Counted from the stretch's first letter, positions 1 to 10,954 are shown. The stretch: 64,000 bases of DNA from Clarkia xantiana subsp. parviflora (GCA_036873135.1 JAPTYO010000004.1:36427105-36491104), one strand, 5' to 3'. Notes: generated by a model not told the origin, from the sequence alone. Numbers and translations are program-made.

Positions 1-2
1 AT

Positions 3-80
3 GATGGAGTGGAGGAGAGATTCAATCCCAACATGGACTTGGGCTACGAGTTTGCCGCTGTCGGTATGATTTTGATTTAG
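3..80 (+). CDS. C-terminal tail of an unrecognised protein (left edge)
   Basis: An open frame enters from the left edge and runs 25 codons to a TAG at 78-80. The translation includes NPNMDLGYEFAAVG and ends in GMILI. The composition is protein-like and unlike the retroelement frames elsewhere, so it could be the last exon of a host gene lying to the left. I do not recognise the family, and so short a frame can arise by chance. Confidence 0.2.
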   Translation, partial: DGVEERFNPNMDLGYEFAAVGMILI

Positions 81-477
81 TTTCAAGTTTTGTAATGCCC
101 TCGTGTTGGGGCTGTCATCGTCAAGTTTGGTAAATTTAGGATACGAGTTCTCGATCTGAAAATTGGGGACTGGAATTTACTCATTTTGCAATTATAATTT
201 ACGTATGAAATTTTTAGCTACAAAGATTGTGGGATTTGCTAGGATCCTTTGAAAGTATCCATGCTTTAAACTTATTTTTGCAAATATTTTATTTATAATT
301 TTACCTAAAAATTTGTAAAATTAAACTGAATAATCACAATGGTTATAAAGTGAATTTTAAGATTTTTTTTTTGAATTTAAATGTTAAGGTTTACATTGTA
401 GAAAATAAAAATAACAATTTTTAAAAAAAACACAAAAAAATATTCGGAGGCAAAAATAAAAATGAAATAATTACTAA
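81..477. other. AT-rich spacer, no gene seen
   Basis: Mostly A/T with homopolymer runs, no long frame and no recognisable repeat. If the frame ending at 80 is real, this is its 3' untranslated region and downstream flank. Confidence 0.5.
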
Positions 478-900
478 TAAGAGCATCCACAATGGTTTTA
501 TATAAATTGTATTTTTTAAAGTTGCCACGTAGACATTTATGTACACTTTAAGTAATACGTAAATTTAAGACACACGTAAAAAATATTTTTTATGCAATCG
601 TATTACTTAAACATATTCCTTAAATATATTTTATTATTAAATTTTCCGACAATCACCAATAAGATATTAGCATTAATTATAAAATGAATTAATTTATAAT
701 AAAAAATTGGTTACGTAATACATAGTGCATTACTTAAATTTAAGGAATACTTTATGTAAAAACATAAATTTACGTGTGGGTCCCATCTTTAAGGAATGCT
801 ATGTAAAACCACTGTAGATAGTTTTTGTTGCTTTACTTAAATAAACATGTAGGACCCACGTTTACGTATTCTTTACGTAATACCATTGTGGTTGCTCTAA
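478..900. mobile_element. 417-bp MITE copy 1, PIF/Harbinger-like
   Basis: The element body is 481-897. It begins GAGCATCCACAATGGT and ends in the near-exact inverted complement, ACCATTGTGGTTGCTC, and is flanked by the direct repeat TAA (478-480 and 898-900). A 3-bp T-A-A duplication with short terminal inverted repeats and no coding capacity is the hallmark of Tourist/Harbinger-type miniature elements. A second copy of exactly the same length lies at 41527-41943. Superfamily is inferred from TSD and size only. Confidence 0.85.
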
Positions 901-1600
901 GAGACATAGTATAATGCTCTTAAAATTGAAGAATTAAAATATAAATAAAATAATTTATAATAAAAAAATAATACATAAAAGCACCAATACTTTAAAATGA
1001 TGTTAGACAAACCGAAAAATTGTAGGGCACAATTCTATTGAATATCGGGGTCCTTCTGTAAAATTGAACATGCATGTGGAGAATAACTTTTTTTTTTTTC
1101 CATAGAAATTCATTAATGCTCAAAATGGTTCGGGTACATCATGGAGGGATAAACTATGTGGAGAATAACTGCGATCTAAGCACCCAGAACGGCAAAACAA
1201 GATATGAGAGATCTGTTGATACTGATGACGAATTTGATTCAATCGATAGCATTCCCTTGCCACCTCCTCGCCGGCGATGATTCAAGACAAACGAGTAGCG
1301 AATGGACGTCCAAGGTCGCAAAATTATGACTATCTCCGGATAGTTAGTTGTACGACGATCTCTCTTTAGTTGCATTTTAAAGAAGCAATGTTTAATTATA
1401 TATATATAGATATATATAATATAAAAGTTTGCAAAGTTATTGAGGTTTTTGTTTTTTTTTTTTTTTTTTTTTTGTAGTAAGTTATTGAGGTTGAACATTG
1501 CTTCTTTTCCGTTCGGTAATTTATTAAAAATATTTATTGAAGTAAATTTGATTTGCTAGCTAAAAATTCACTCAAAAAATCATTAACAATCTATGGAGAA
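901..1600. other. AT-rich spacer with weak small frame and poly-T tract
   Basis: Contains a 22-nt T run at about 1452-1473 and AT dinucleotide stretches near 1400. A 68-codon frame at 1074-1280 ends in an acidic/proline/arginine tail (DSIPLPPPRRR), but it starts in a low-complexity T run and matches nothing I know. I do not call it a gene. The last five bases (gagaa, 1596-1600) are the expected left target-site duplicate of element X, but no right partner survives. Confidence 0.5.
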
Positions 1601-1825
1601 TGTTATGATATAGAAATAGTAGTGCCTTTTTAGTCAATTATATAGTTGACGGGCAATATTCAATTATGGAATTGCTATATAATTACTCTTCGTATTCGAT
1701 GAAGATTAAGCAATTGAATAAACTAAATGATTTTTCTTTTCGTCTCTGCAACTTATTTTCATATTCTCTAGTTATAATCCTTCTTCTCTTATCGATCTCG
1801 ATCTTCTCCAATTCGACACGTATCA
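1601..1825 (+). repeat. LTR 1 of element X
   Basis: Begins TGTTATGATATAG and ends ACGTATCA, i.e. canonical TG...CA. It is homologous with moderate divergence to 3102-3322. A PBS-like sequence begins one base after its end, which fixes the right boundary. Confidence 0.75.
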
Positions 1826-1826
1826 T

Positions 1827-1841
1827 TGGTGTCAGAGCGGT
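1827..1841 (+). other. Primer-binding site of element X
   Basis: TGGTGTCAGAGCGGT closely resembles the plant consensus TGGTATCAGAGC complementary to the 3' end of initiator methionine tRNA, where minus-strand DNA synthesis is primed. The corresponding site after the second LTR (about 3324) is degenerate. Confidence 0.75.
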
Positions 1842-2449
1842 CTTTCTCGGGTGTGCGATTCCGGCCAAACCTTGCAATTTTTACGTCTGTCGTTGCAATT
1901 TTTCGATTTCAACCACCGGTGTTAGATTTTTCGCCTTCACCACCGCAGATAATCGCCGGTTATCTTCGTCTGTCGCTGTTCATATGTGCCTACGGGCGCG
2001 ATTCCGATTTTCTGCTTATCCGTTCATCTTTGTTGCTGCTGCTTGAAGTTCTCTATCGCTGGTTCCAGTATGCTGTGATTTCCTGTTATGATGCTGCTAA
2101 TTGAGTCGAGAATTCTGCTGTGTATCTCCCATTTGATTCAGATCTTCAAATTGAACATGAGGTAACTTCGGGAATCTTTGCTGAATTTCACTCTATCTGT
2201 TGCTCTAGTTTGTGCTACTGCTGCTTGCGATTGGCAATTATCACTGCTTGTTGTTGTTGCTGCTGCAATTTGGTCTTGTGGCTGCGATTTCTGCCCTGAT
2301 GTTGCTGATTGCTATCTGGTTTAGCTTCCGCTGGTTCTGTTTTGCTGCATTTCCCTGCCTTCTGGTTCAATTCTGTATTCTGGTTATCACTTGTTACTAC
2401 TGCAATTTTTTTTACTTGCTGCACATATTGATTGGCTTGATGAGTTAAT

Positions 2450-3060
2450 TTGAGATGTACAAAAGGCTCAACGCTTGATAGATAATGCTCAGACAAGTCA
2501 CAAACAATTTACAAGCCAAGTGCATTTTCTAACTTGATTTCTTCTTTACTGGATAACATTGAAAAAAAGATTTATTGGATGAAGAAACTATGTCAAAGAG
2601 TTTATTGATAAGGTCTTTGATATTGAACCATAAGTTTGTCTTAATTCTTGCCATGGTGAAGTTGAGGTTGTTGATAATTCTGCATATGAGGATGCTATTA
2701 AAGACCATGAAGAGATCGATGAGCTTCCAATCGAATTTACTGATCTCCTTCCGTTTGTGGAGTATGATCCTTTTTGGATAGCCATACTTAGTTCAACAAT
2801 TGAAGCTTGGGAACTATTTCGACTGAAGAACTTGTTTCCAATTGCTGGAATGAGTTGATTCTTCAGTCGATACATGATCAGAATTTGATGTTTATGATCA
2901 AGGTTGTTGGCCATGTCTTCGTGGAGCAAACGATGGTTCGAGATTACTATGGCTTCAATGGTCTGAGTTGCTTTCATTGTCCAGGTGGGTATTGTTGTTG
3001 TGTGTACTTCTGTTTTTGCTCTTGCATGTGTTGGTTGAGTTTTGACCTTGAGGACAACGT
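2450..3060 (+). pseudogene. Decayed internal region of element X
   Basis: Sequence present only in the first unit of X. Short coding-like stretches remain, including a run of acidic residues around 2660-2760 (EVVDNSAYEDAIKDHEE), but stops interrupt every frame and no gag, protease or RT motif is visible. It ends with GACCTTGAGGACAACG just before the G tract, a motif often found ahead of the polypurine tract in plant LTR elements. Function unknown; probably the remains of a gag-like or spacer region of a non-autonomous element. Confidence 0.35.
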
Positions 3061-3065
3061 ATTTT

Positions 3066-3068
3066 AAG

Positions 3069-3100
<32 letters not shown>

Positions 3101-3101
3101 A
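3066..3101 (+). repeat. 30-nt uninterrupted G tract serving as polypurine tract
   Basis: AA then 30 consecutive G (3068-3097), then CAGA directly before the second LTR of X. Its position is that of the plus-strand primer. The run is far longer than normal purine tracts, so slippage expansion or an assembly artefact is likely. It could form G-quadruplexes. Confidence 0.8.
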
Positions 3102-3322
3102 TGTTATGATATAGAAATATTAGGGGTCTTTTTTAGTCAATTATATAGTTGAGGGGCATTATGCAATTATGAGAATTGCTATACAATAGTACTCTCTGTA
3201 ATCGATGAAGACTAAGCAACTGAATGGTTCTTCTCTATGTCTCTGCAGCTCATTCTTCTATTCTCTAGTTCTAATCCTCCTTCTCCGATCGATCTCGATC
3301 TTCTCCAATTCTGCACGTATCA
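3102..3322 (+). repeat. LTR 2 of element X
   Basis: TGTTATGATATAG...ACGTATCA, homologous to 1601-1825 along its full length with scattered substitutions and small indels. It is preceded by the purine tract, as expected for a 3' LTR, yet is followed by another internal copy. Confidence 0.75.
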
Positions 3323-3966
3323 TTGTTCATAGTGGTCTTCCTAGGCTGTGTGATTCTGTTTGTGCGATTCCGGCCACAACCTGCAATTTCTATGCCCGCC
3401 GCTGCAATTTTTCGATTTCAACCACTTCTGTCAGTTTCGTCGCCTTCACCACCGCAAATAATCGCCGGTTATCTTCGTTCACCGCCGTCCATCTGTGCCT
3501 ACGGCCGCGATTCTGATCTTCTGCTTATCAATTTATCTCTATTGTTGCTGCTTGAAGTTCTCTATCGTTGGTTCCAGTATGATGCGATTTCCTATTTTCA
3601 TGCTGCTAATTGAGTTGAGAATTTTGCTGTGTATCTCCTATTTGACCAGATCTTCAAATTCACAGGAGGTAACTTCAGGAATCTTTTACTAGATTTCAAT
3701 CTATGTGTTGCTCTACTTTGTGCTACTGCAGCTTGTGATTGGCAATTATTATTGTTTGTTGTTTTTGCTACAATTTGGTCTTGTGGCTGCGATTTCTGCC
3801 GTGTGTTGCTGATTGTTATCTTGTTTAGCTGCCACTGGTTCTGTTTTGCTGCAATTCACTGCTTCTGGTTCAGTTCTGTTTTTTGGTTATCGCTTGTTGC
3901 TACTGTAATTTTTTTACTAGCTGCACATATGTATTGGCTTGATGAGTTAATTCGAGATGTATAAAA
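3323..3966 (+). repeat. Second internal copy of element X, truncated
   Basis: Aligns by eye to 1826-~2470: both contain the C-rich stretch around GTGCGATTCCGGCC and the GCTGCTTGAAGTTCTCTATCG block, and both end near GATGAGTTAATT. It stops where the copia A LTR begins at 3967. The open frames here (for example 3205-3516) are leucine/cysteine-rich by composition and show no domain. Confidence 0.65.
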
Positions 3967-4547
3967 TGTTGGCATTTAGAGTAAACGGGCCTCCGTAATA
4001 AGAGCCCATTAATATAAGCCAACATGCTTATCGCAATTAGGGTAAGACACATAGGGGATTTCGGGTCAGGCCAAAATCTCCATGAGCCATTTGCGGCCCA
4101 TGTGGGCCGGCCCAATTGAGCATGGTGCGGCCGAACCTAGCAAATACCCACCAAGGGTTTTGCTCACCCCCTTTTATAAATAGGAGGTGTTAGGAATTTT
4201 TTGGGGTAGATCATACTCTCCCTTTTAGTAGTCACAAAGAAATCCCATCTCCTTAGACATAGGGAGGTTTGGCCGAACCACATACACCTAGGAGTAGGTG
4301 CTGAATTACTTCAAGTAATTCACATTGGAGAACCATTCAGCAACCGGATTGAAAGAGGCTTTGCTGTGGAGATCATTGCATTCATATTGTCTCTTTAACA
4401 AGAGTCAAACTAAGGACACCGTCTAGCATTCCGTGAACTCCTGTTGACATCTTCGGCTACAAATTGCGATATATGTATGTGCACCCTTTCCGCTGCGTAT
4501 TAGTTACCCGACATGTATCTAGTTTGATCTATATTGATCCTCCCTAA
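3967..4547 (+). repeat. 5' LTR of copia A
   Basis: Begins TGTTGGCATTTAGAG, with a CGTAATAAGAGCCCATTAATATAAGCC block shared in diverged form with the LTRs of copia B (16081, 32402) and C. It carries a TATA box TATAAATA at 4175-4182 and downstream boxes shared with B (GAGGCTTTGCTGTGGAGATCATT). The right end is set by the degenerate primer-binding site at 4549-4560. Confidence 0.8.
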
Positions 4548-6240
4548 AACCCATCAGAGCTTGTGTAGGGTGTTCATGGTTTTAATAAAAACATGATTTT
4601 TTTTTTATCAAAATTGAACTTTGGATTTTTGATCGAGGTAAAATTTGATCTAGAAAGTTGCCCACAAAACCCTAAAGGGTCGCGGCATAGCCGCGAATAG
4701 CCTAGATCAAGCCACGGCGTGAGCCATGGCTTAGACGTGGCAGTCACGTCCAAGCCACCGACGACGGTGGCCTCCCACCGACGACGGTGGCCTCCCACGA
4801 CGGAGGCGGCATGTAAGTGGCGGCCAGGGTTGGGCGTCGCAAGGTCAAATCGCGAAATTATTATTTTTTTTGGCCACATAATCGCGAAATTAATTTCCAA
4901 TATATTCTATACGTATTTTTAGGGATACCGGAATATTTGGAGATAATTAGTTACCTTAAAAGATAGAGAATATATATTTATTGATAGGTTTTATCTTTAA
5001 CGGAGAATCAAATCAGTTATAGATATATTGTGCATTAATTATCTGTATGGTAATATCTATTATAATGAATATTACTTTACGGCTAAGTTAAGTTTTTGGC
5101 GGGTATAAAATCCTAATTAGCCACCAAGTAATTAGGGTTCCGGACCGGGTCGATTTGGGCCGGAACCCAAATGCACAACAGGGTCGGCCGACCTGACCGG
5201 TTCGGTTCGGGTCCCACCAAGTCAAACGGGTCGGGCCAACCTGACCCGAAATTCTCATTCGCTCCAACCCGTAATTCTCATTTGGTCCAACCCGGGCCGA
5301 GTCAGGTCGGATCAGGTGGGCTAATGGGTCGGGTCAAACCCGACCCGGTTTGAGTAAAACCGAACCAAACCTTATCGAACCGAATAGGACCGGACAGGGT
5401 CCAACCAGTTGGACCATGTTGACTGAACTAGACCGATTTGACCGGATCGGTTCGGCTGAATTTAGGTCGGGTCAAATTTAAAATTACCTACACAGTGGGA
5501 ATTGGTTTGATATTTACACGTTTTAATCAAACTTGGTGTCTAGTTTCGATTATGGGGATGGATCTCGGTAATTGCATGATTATGGGACTGAATCATTTTG
5601 AGGGCTAAATTGCAATTGCAATATATTGATATGAATGCATGTTGGAATTGAGTCTTGACTATGTCAAACTAGCTGGATAGTGCATGCTTGGGGGTAGAGC
5701 CCTGTTGTCAATTAATGAGTTGCGCACTAGGATAGACATGCTATGCTCAGTGATCTTGATAGGATCCATGTCTAGATGTACGCATGATTTTGAAAATGAT
5801 ATTCAGTTGACAAATATTTTAAAACGATATACAGTCGCCAAATATGCATGTTTGATGTGGAATGACTACGCATGATGCGTACGCATGATAGTTTCAGGAT
5901 ATGGCCGCTGCAATAATTTACTAGTGAAGTAGAATTATGTATGCTTGCATGAGAAATCCTCGAAACGTTTTAAAAGAGCCTTGGGAAAGACAAGATCGGA
6001 TGTATGTAAAAACTCCTCCAATTAAAATAACGATTAAACCATTTTTCCAAGAGACTGGTCTATTAGAAAGGAGACGTCGGCAACGTGAACTCTTTACACA
6101 ACCCCCTTCCATTGGTTTACTGGTGGTCGGTTAGGCTAGATGACTAAGGAATCATTGTCTTCCGCTTCCTATAGATATCTGATTTAAGCAATTATTTTCA
6201 AAATGTTTTAAATTGTCTCCCCGATTTCGTAATTGTTTGT
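4548..6240 (+). other. Leader of copia A
   Basis: Degenerate PBS at 4549-4560 (ACCCATCAGAGC for the family's TGGTATCAGAGT). Then an AT-rich leader with a small tandem duplication at about 4757-4800 (ACCGACGACGGTGGCC twice), a G/C-rich iterated block at 5120-5475, and blocks conserved in B and C such as GATTATGGGGATGGATCTC (about 5548) and TTCCATTGGTTTACTGGTGG (about 6108). No gene is seen; short frames here are not conserved among the three copies. Confidence 0.65.
5120..5475 (+). repeat. Degenerate CCGAACCGGGTCGG-type iterated block, copia A leader
   Basis: Repeats variants of GGGTCGG, CCGAACC and GACCGG on both strands, standing out sharply from AT-rich flanks. Equivalent blocks occupy the same leader position in copia B (17320-17700) and copia C (28290-28570). 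Confidence 0.7.
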
Positions 6241-6295
6241 AAATGTATTAGTTTTAATTTGCTGATAGAGTACAATTCTATACTCCTCACAATCT

Positions 6296-6930
6296 CGATG
6301 GTTTTAATTATGATGAATGGAAGGCGTATGTGATGAACCTCCTATCTGCTGTTGATGTTGGCAAATGCATAAATCCTAAAGCGAAGAGGAATTCTACGGA
6401 TGAATGTGGTAGTCCGTACTACTTTGACGATGAAAGGTCGCGCAAGATCATACTGCGAAAGGGTTGAACTATTTAGCCCTGACAGCTGAAGTTGAGGAGG
6501 AGTTCATGAACATCAATGCATTAAACATTTGGTGTGCCTTACACCTTCGTTTCGCCGGAAGGAAAGGCCTCTGAAGCTAGAAACCTCATGGTTAAATATG
6601 ATGATATTCTCCGTATGGATGCCAGTGTAAAAGCCGATCATGACCCTAATGACGAAGGGGATGTGTGGCAGAGGATTCATCTCATAATGAAAAGGTTCCC
6701 TCTCTCGTGGTTCGCCGACGACAATTGACTCACACGTCTGATCAAATCGATTAAGACAACTGTGGATCTGTTCGAAGGTGGCTACGACAGAAAAACCTCC
6801 ATCTCAGATGAATTCCAAGAGTCAAAGGAAAACTTCTCTCATATACGCATGATGCTGAAAGAATCGAGGAACAAAAGGACAAAATTCGGTGGGCCACAAC
6901 ACCGTTGATGAAGTGCGTCTTAGGTACGCC
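6296..6930 (+). pseudogene. gag: gag remnant of copia A
   Basis: Frames read FNYDEWKAYVMNLLSA near 6309 and later QRIHLIMKRFPLSWFADD near 6669-6725. This is the layout of copia Gag proteins (N-terminal Y-x-x-W-K motif, then a helical region with a LP/FP-x-S-W motif), which assemble the particle in the cytoplasm. Stops and frameshifts break it into at least three pieces, and no CCHC zinc knuckle is visible. Its sequence is much more distant from the B and C gags than their leaders and pol are. Assignment rests on position and short motifs. Confidence 0.45.
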
Positions 6931-7464
6931 TCGTTTGCCATGTAAATAAGTTTTAAAATGTTTTTCTATCATAGATAATATGATATGATTAACTCGTGAA
7001 TTTTTCAGGTGTGGTGTTTGAGATGGCTCGGAGTCCTCGACTATCTTTTCCTCTTTGTTGTTACATTATGATCAAGAACCTTATATCCGTCGTTTCATCT
7101 TCATTGTTCAATTGAATTGATGACTTAAGTTGTTTTTGTTTCAGATTATTGAATAAAGTGATTTTCATTGAGATTGAATGCGATTCGAAGTACAATTTAC
7201 TTATCAATCCATCGACCCTGTCAAAGGGATCGATCCGAACAAAATCCGGTAATAGGGATTAAAACCAAAATTTTCGGCCAGGTCAAAGAGGTCGAATGAA
7301 AGAAACGATTAACACACTCCATCATCATTGGTAACCCATCGATTGCGTAACTAGATCGAACAATTTAGTTTTCTTATTTTTTAGTACTCCGTAAATATAA
7401 TTTATACCGTAACGATGAACATGTATGCCACCGATGATTAAATTGTGGGAACGAAACGATTTAA
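6931..7464 (+). other. Decayed gag/protease interval of copia A
   Basis: No readable frame. The right part (TTAGTACTCC near 7382, and ACGAAACGATTT up to 7464) resembles 19824-19910 of copia B, confirming it is element sequence. Ends in the 5-bp target duplicate CCTAG (7465-7469) of gypsy 1. Confidence 0.5.
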
Positions 7465-7469
7465 CCTAG

Positions 7470-8262
7470 TGTTGGGATTAAAATGACGTGGCTTGAACTT
7501 CTGGTAATGGACTTCAAGATCTCGCATGTGGCTAGCTCTTTTAGGTATCTGTGTCGACCTCGGGGTGACTTAGTTTCCTTTAAATGCTTTGTGAAAGGCG
7601 CGGACCTAAAAAGGGGTGGGGATGGCCCTTGATTCCACTCCGAAGCTTAAGTCAGTAATGGAATATAAGAGAATACTTTAAGAAGTATATGTGTATAAGT
7701 AAGTGTATATATAAGAATAATGAAAGTATCCCTCTATTTATAGGGGAAGTGTACCCATTTTGAATGGCGGTGAGCTTTATGCTCTGATTGGCTGCCTAAT
7801 GGCGGTGACCGCCTTTCTCTGATTGGTGGAGAGGAACGGTGATGCGTCAGTAAGTGACAAGCAGGTCGCCACCTCCTTATTCTTTAGTGTTGAAGGTTTC
7901 CTTGTGGTGGCTGAAGTATGTGACAAGTACGTCGCTAGCTGGTGCCCCTTTCTTAGGAGGAAAGGTTTCTTCTTAGTGGCGTCAAGTAGGTTGCCAGCTG
8001 GTGCCCCTTTCTTAAGAGGAAAGGTTTCTTCTTAGTGCCTATTCGTCGACTCGACTCTTTCCTTAAGAGGGAGTCTTTTAAGTGAGCAACAGGTCGTCAC
8101 GTGTTTAGGAGTCACGATGCTTGCCGACTTCCTTTTATGTTGGTGTCGACTATTTGTCTTTGTATTCCTAATCCCAATATGATTAGTCGTTGACTTGAAT
8201 TTTGAGGGTTCCGACTTTGGTGTTGTCGATTCTTATAAGGACTTCTCGAATCATATCCAACA
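7470..8262 (-). repeat. 3' LTR of gypsy 1
   Basis: 793 bp. On the plus strand it starts TGTTGGGATTAAAATG and ends ATATCCAACA. Contains a minus-strand TATA box (CCTATAAATAGAG in the region of 7733-7746). Clearly more diverged from its partner at 13667-14453 than the gypsy 3 LTR pair are from each other, so the insertion is older. Confidence 0.9.
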
Positions 8263-8280
8263 CTTGCCCCCGAGACATAA
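8263..8280 (-). other. Polypurine tract of gypsy 1
   Basis: On the minus strand TGTCTCGGGGGCAAG abuts the 3' LTR, the primer site for plus-strand DNA synthesis. The same motif precedes the LTR at 58056. Confidence 0.8.
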
Positions 8281-8390
8281 GTCATTAGTCATTAAAATAA
8301 AGGGAAAGAGGTTATGTCGAGTACCTTTAATAATGAGAAAAGAACTTTGACTATGTGGAGTCGAGGAGTCAGTTAAGACTGATCTCCTTA

Positions 8391-9080
8391 GCGTCGCCGA
8401 CTATATGGAGTCGAGGAGTCAGTTAAGATTGATCTCCTTTGTAGAGGCGACTTTCGGAAGTCGAGGGAGTCAGTTATGACTGATCTCCTGAGCATCGCCG
8501 ACTATATGGAGTCGAGGAGTCAGTTAAGACTGATCTCCTTTGTAGAGGCGACTTTCGGAAGTCGAGGGAGTCAGTTATGACTGATCTCCTGAGCATCACC
8601 GACTATATGGAGTCGAGGAGTCAGTTAAGACTGATCTTTTTTGTAGAGGCAAACTTTCGGAAGTCGAGGGAGTCAGTTATGACTGATCTCCTGAGCGTCG
8701 CCGACTATATGGAGTAGAAGAGTCAGTTAATAAGACTGATCTCCTTTGTAGAGGCGACTTTTGGAAGTCGAGGGAGTCAGTTATGACTGATCTCTTGAGC
8801 GTCGCCGACTATATGGAGTCGACGAGTCAGTTAAGACTGGTCTCATTTGTAGAGGCGACTTTCGGAAGTCGAGGGAGTCAGTTATGACTGATCTCTTGAG
8901 CGTCGCCGACTATATGGAGTCGAGGAGTCCGTTAAGACTGATCTCCTTTGTAGAGGTGACTTCCGGAAGTCGAGGGAGTCAGTTATGACTGATCTCCTGA
9001 GCGTCGCTGACTATATGGAGTCGAGGAGTCAGTTAAGACTCATCTCCTTTGTAGAGGCGGCTTTCGGAAGTCGAGGAGTC
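8391..9080. repeat. 101-104 bp minisatellite, about 7 units, 3' region of gypsy 1
   Basis: The motif GCGTCGCCGACTATATGGAG recurs at 8391, 8492, 8593, 8695, 8799, 8900 and 9001 (spacing 101, 101, 102, 104, 101, 101). Each unit contains two related half-units, one with AGTCAGTTAAGACTGATCTCC and one with AGTCAGTTATGACTGATCTCC. It lies between the pol stop and the polypurine tract. Confidence 0.92.
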
Positions 9081-9155
9081 CTGTTTGACATATCAAAAGG
9101 GAAGAAATCATATATTTATTTATCACTTTATTGTAGTAGGCATACAAAAGTATTT

Positions 9156-10330
9156 TTAGACGTAGAATTTCTTCAGGTGCTTCGCATTAAAAGTCCTATT
9201 AAGGTGTTGCCCCTGTGGATCTTCTAATTTGTAGGTGTTGGGACATGGTATGTCGATAACGATGTAAGGACCTTCCCATTTTGGCACCATCTTCCCTCTT
9301 TGATCAGTTGTTGAGAACTTGTTCATTCGAAGAACCTTTTCTCCTAGGAAGAATTGGTGTCGTCCTACTTTCCAGTTTAAATACCTAGCCGTAGCGAGCT
9401 TCATTCTCCCTTGAGTTTCCTCGGAGGCCCATATTCTTTCCCCGGCGAGATCCAAGTCGATTTTCCTCTGCTCATCATTCTGGTCAACCTGATATGTGGC
9501 CACTCTTTGGGACATGTTAACCACTTCGATAGGTGACACAGCTTCGGATCCATAGACCATGTTGAAGGGAGTTTCGCTAGTGGCTCTTTTGGGTATGGTT
9601 CTGAGGGGCCTGAGTACATGGTTCAGCTCCTCAACCCAATTTCTCTTTAGGGAGGCCACTCTCTTCTTTAATCCATTGAGGATCGTTTTGTTGGCTGCCT
9701 CAACTTGTCCATTTGTTTATGCGTGGTGGACAGAACCGAAACGATGATTTATGAGCATTTCTTCACAGAAGTCGGTTAGTTCGTCACTGGAAAATTGGGG
9801 ACCATTATCGCTGATAAGGATTTTTGGCACCCCATATCGACATATAATTTGTTATCGTATGAACTTGATCATTTGGAAAGTAGTTGTTGATGTCATCGCT
9901 TTTGCTTCTATCCATTTGGAAAAATAATCGATGGCGACTACAATATGCGTTCGCTGACCCGTTGATTTAGGCAGGGGTCCGATGAGATCGATGCCCCACT
10001 GTGCGAAAGGCCAAGCGCTCATCATCAGTGTCAGCTCCGCTGGTGGCCTTGTGATTCTGGGGGCGTAAACTTGACAGGTCGGGGAGGCTTGTACAAGCGT
10101 TACGACCTCTTTATGCATAGTCGACCAATAGAACCCTTGAGCCTTCATGACCAGGGTTTTGGCTCCCTCATGACATCCAGCGTCGTTGTTATGCAGGTCT
10201 TCCATTATCTTTTCCGTTTGAGGAGCGGCTACACATCAGAGATAAGGGGTGGAATACCCTCTTTTATAGAGGTACCCATCCAAGATCACGAATCGTCCTG
10301 CAATCCTTTGGATTTTAGTTGCTTCTAGTG
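9156..10330 (-). pseudogene. pol: Integrase of gypsy 1 (broken)
   Basis: Reads 5' to 3' on the minus strand. It has a zinc-binding HHCC region (GCHEGAKTL... to SPTCQVYAP, where the first Cys of the CxxC pair appears to be Ser), then the catalytic core with WGIDLIGPLP (Asp), ISDNGPQF (Asp) and NGQVEAANK (Glu) spread over two frames between 10205 and 9660. The C-terminal part at 9659-9156 includes TPFNMVYGSEAVSPIEV and WEGPYIVIDIPCPN. Integrase joins the cDNA ends to host DNA. Frame changes and stops inactivate it. Closely related to the gypsy 3 integrase. Confidence 0.8.
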
Positions 10331-10399
10331 AGTCTTCTGGGAGATTTCTCTTCTCCAGATAGTTTTGGATAGGGATAATCCATCAGTCGAGGGCTTGAA

Positions 10400-10898
10400 T
10401 GTTGAGAACTTCAGCTCTTGCTTCTACGGTAGAGTAGAGGGACTTCTCGATGAAGTGTACTGGAGTTGGTGGGGAATTTCCCAAAGCAAATTTACTAAGG
10501 CCGTCTGCCTCTTGATTGCTTTCTCGAGGGATAGCCTCTATTTGGAAATGAGGCATGTCCCTTACGAGTTGTCGTACCTCTTCTGCTTATTTCTTCATAT
10601 TTTCTCCTTTGGCGATGTAAGTTCCATTTGTCTGGTTGACAATTAATTCAGAATCGCACCGTACCTTTAAATTGGTGATTGCCATGCCTTTGACTATACG
10701 AAGGCCTGTTAACAGAGCCTCATATTCCGCTTCATTGTTGGTGGCTCGAAAGTTCAGAGCCAATGCATACTGGAGTCGCTCTCCATCTGGTGGCGTTAGT
10801 ACTAATCCTGCCCCACACCCTAAAGAGGAGGATGAGTCATCGGTGTACAACAACCACGACATAATGTCGTTGGTAGTGTTCTCTGGGGTAGCTCTCAC
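10400..10898 (-). pseudogene. pol: RNase H of gypsy 1 (broken)
   Basis: The frame 10898-10587 holds LLYTDDSSSSLGCGAGLVL (first catalytic Asp region), NNEAEYEALLTGLRI (Glu) and VRCDSELIVNQ (Asp), the RNase HI-like fold of gypsy pol that removes the RNA template. The C-terminal part continues to about 10400 in decayed form, where it should reach the DALSK-type motif before the integrase linker. Confidence 0.75.
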
Positions 10899-10954
10899 AT
10901 GTTCTTCTTGTGGAAGGACGACGGGCTTCGCATTTGGTGTTGTCGTATTTTCCG

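Larger units (their letters stand above)
1601..3966 (+). mobile_element. Non-autonomous LTR retrotransposon X, LTR-internal-LTR-internal array
   Basis: Two homologous LTRs (1601-1825, 3102-3322) are each followed by homologous internal sequence (1826-~2470 and 3323-3966). The first unit has a primer-binding site just after its LTR and a purine tract just before the second LTR, so 1601-3322 is one short element of about 1.7 kb. The extra internal copy after the second LTR implies LTR-mediated unequal recombination or tandem insertion. There is no pol. The second internal copy is cut at 3966 by the 5' LTR of copia A. Superfamily is uncertain; the 3' motif (GAGGACAA, then a G tract) is commoner in gypsy elements. 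Confidence 0.7.

Noticed and set aside
1074..1280. 68-codon frame with acidic/Pro/Arg C-terminus as a small peptide gene
   Set aside because: It starts inside a T-run, has no signal peptide or known motif, and lies in AT-rich spacer next to a MITE. Not enough to call.
1666..3964. Leu/Cys-rich 'membrane' frames in element X
   Set aside because: Hydrophobicity follows from T/C-rich sequence, the frames shift between the two X copies, and they overlap LTR and leader. Not genes.
5171..5353. Coding frame in the GC-rich copia leader block (Pro/Gly/Arg/Asn-rich)
   Set aside because: Same composition in all three copia leaders but frames and stops are not conserved. Simple-sequence artefact.
8391..9080. 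CRISPR-like array
   Set aside because: Units are 101-104 bp with no unique spacers between short repeats, inside a plant retrotransposon. It is a minisatellite.
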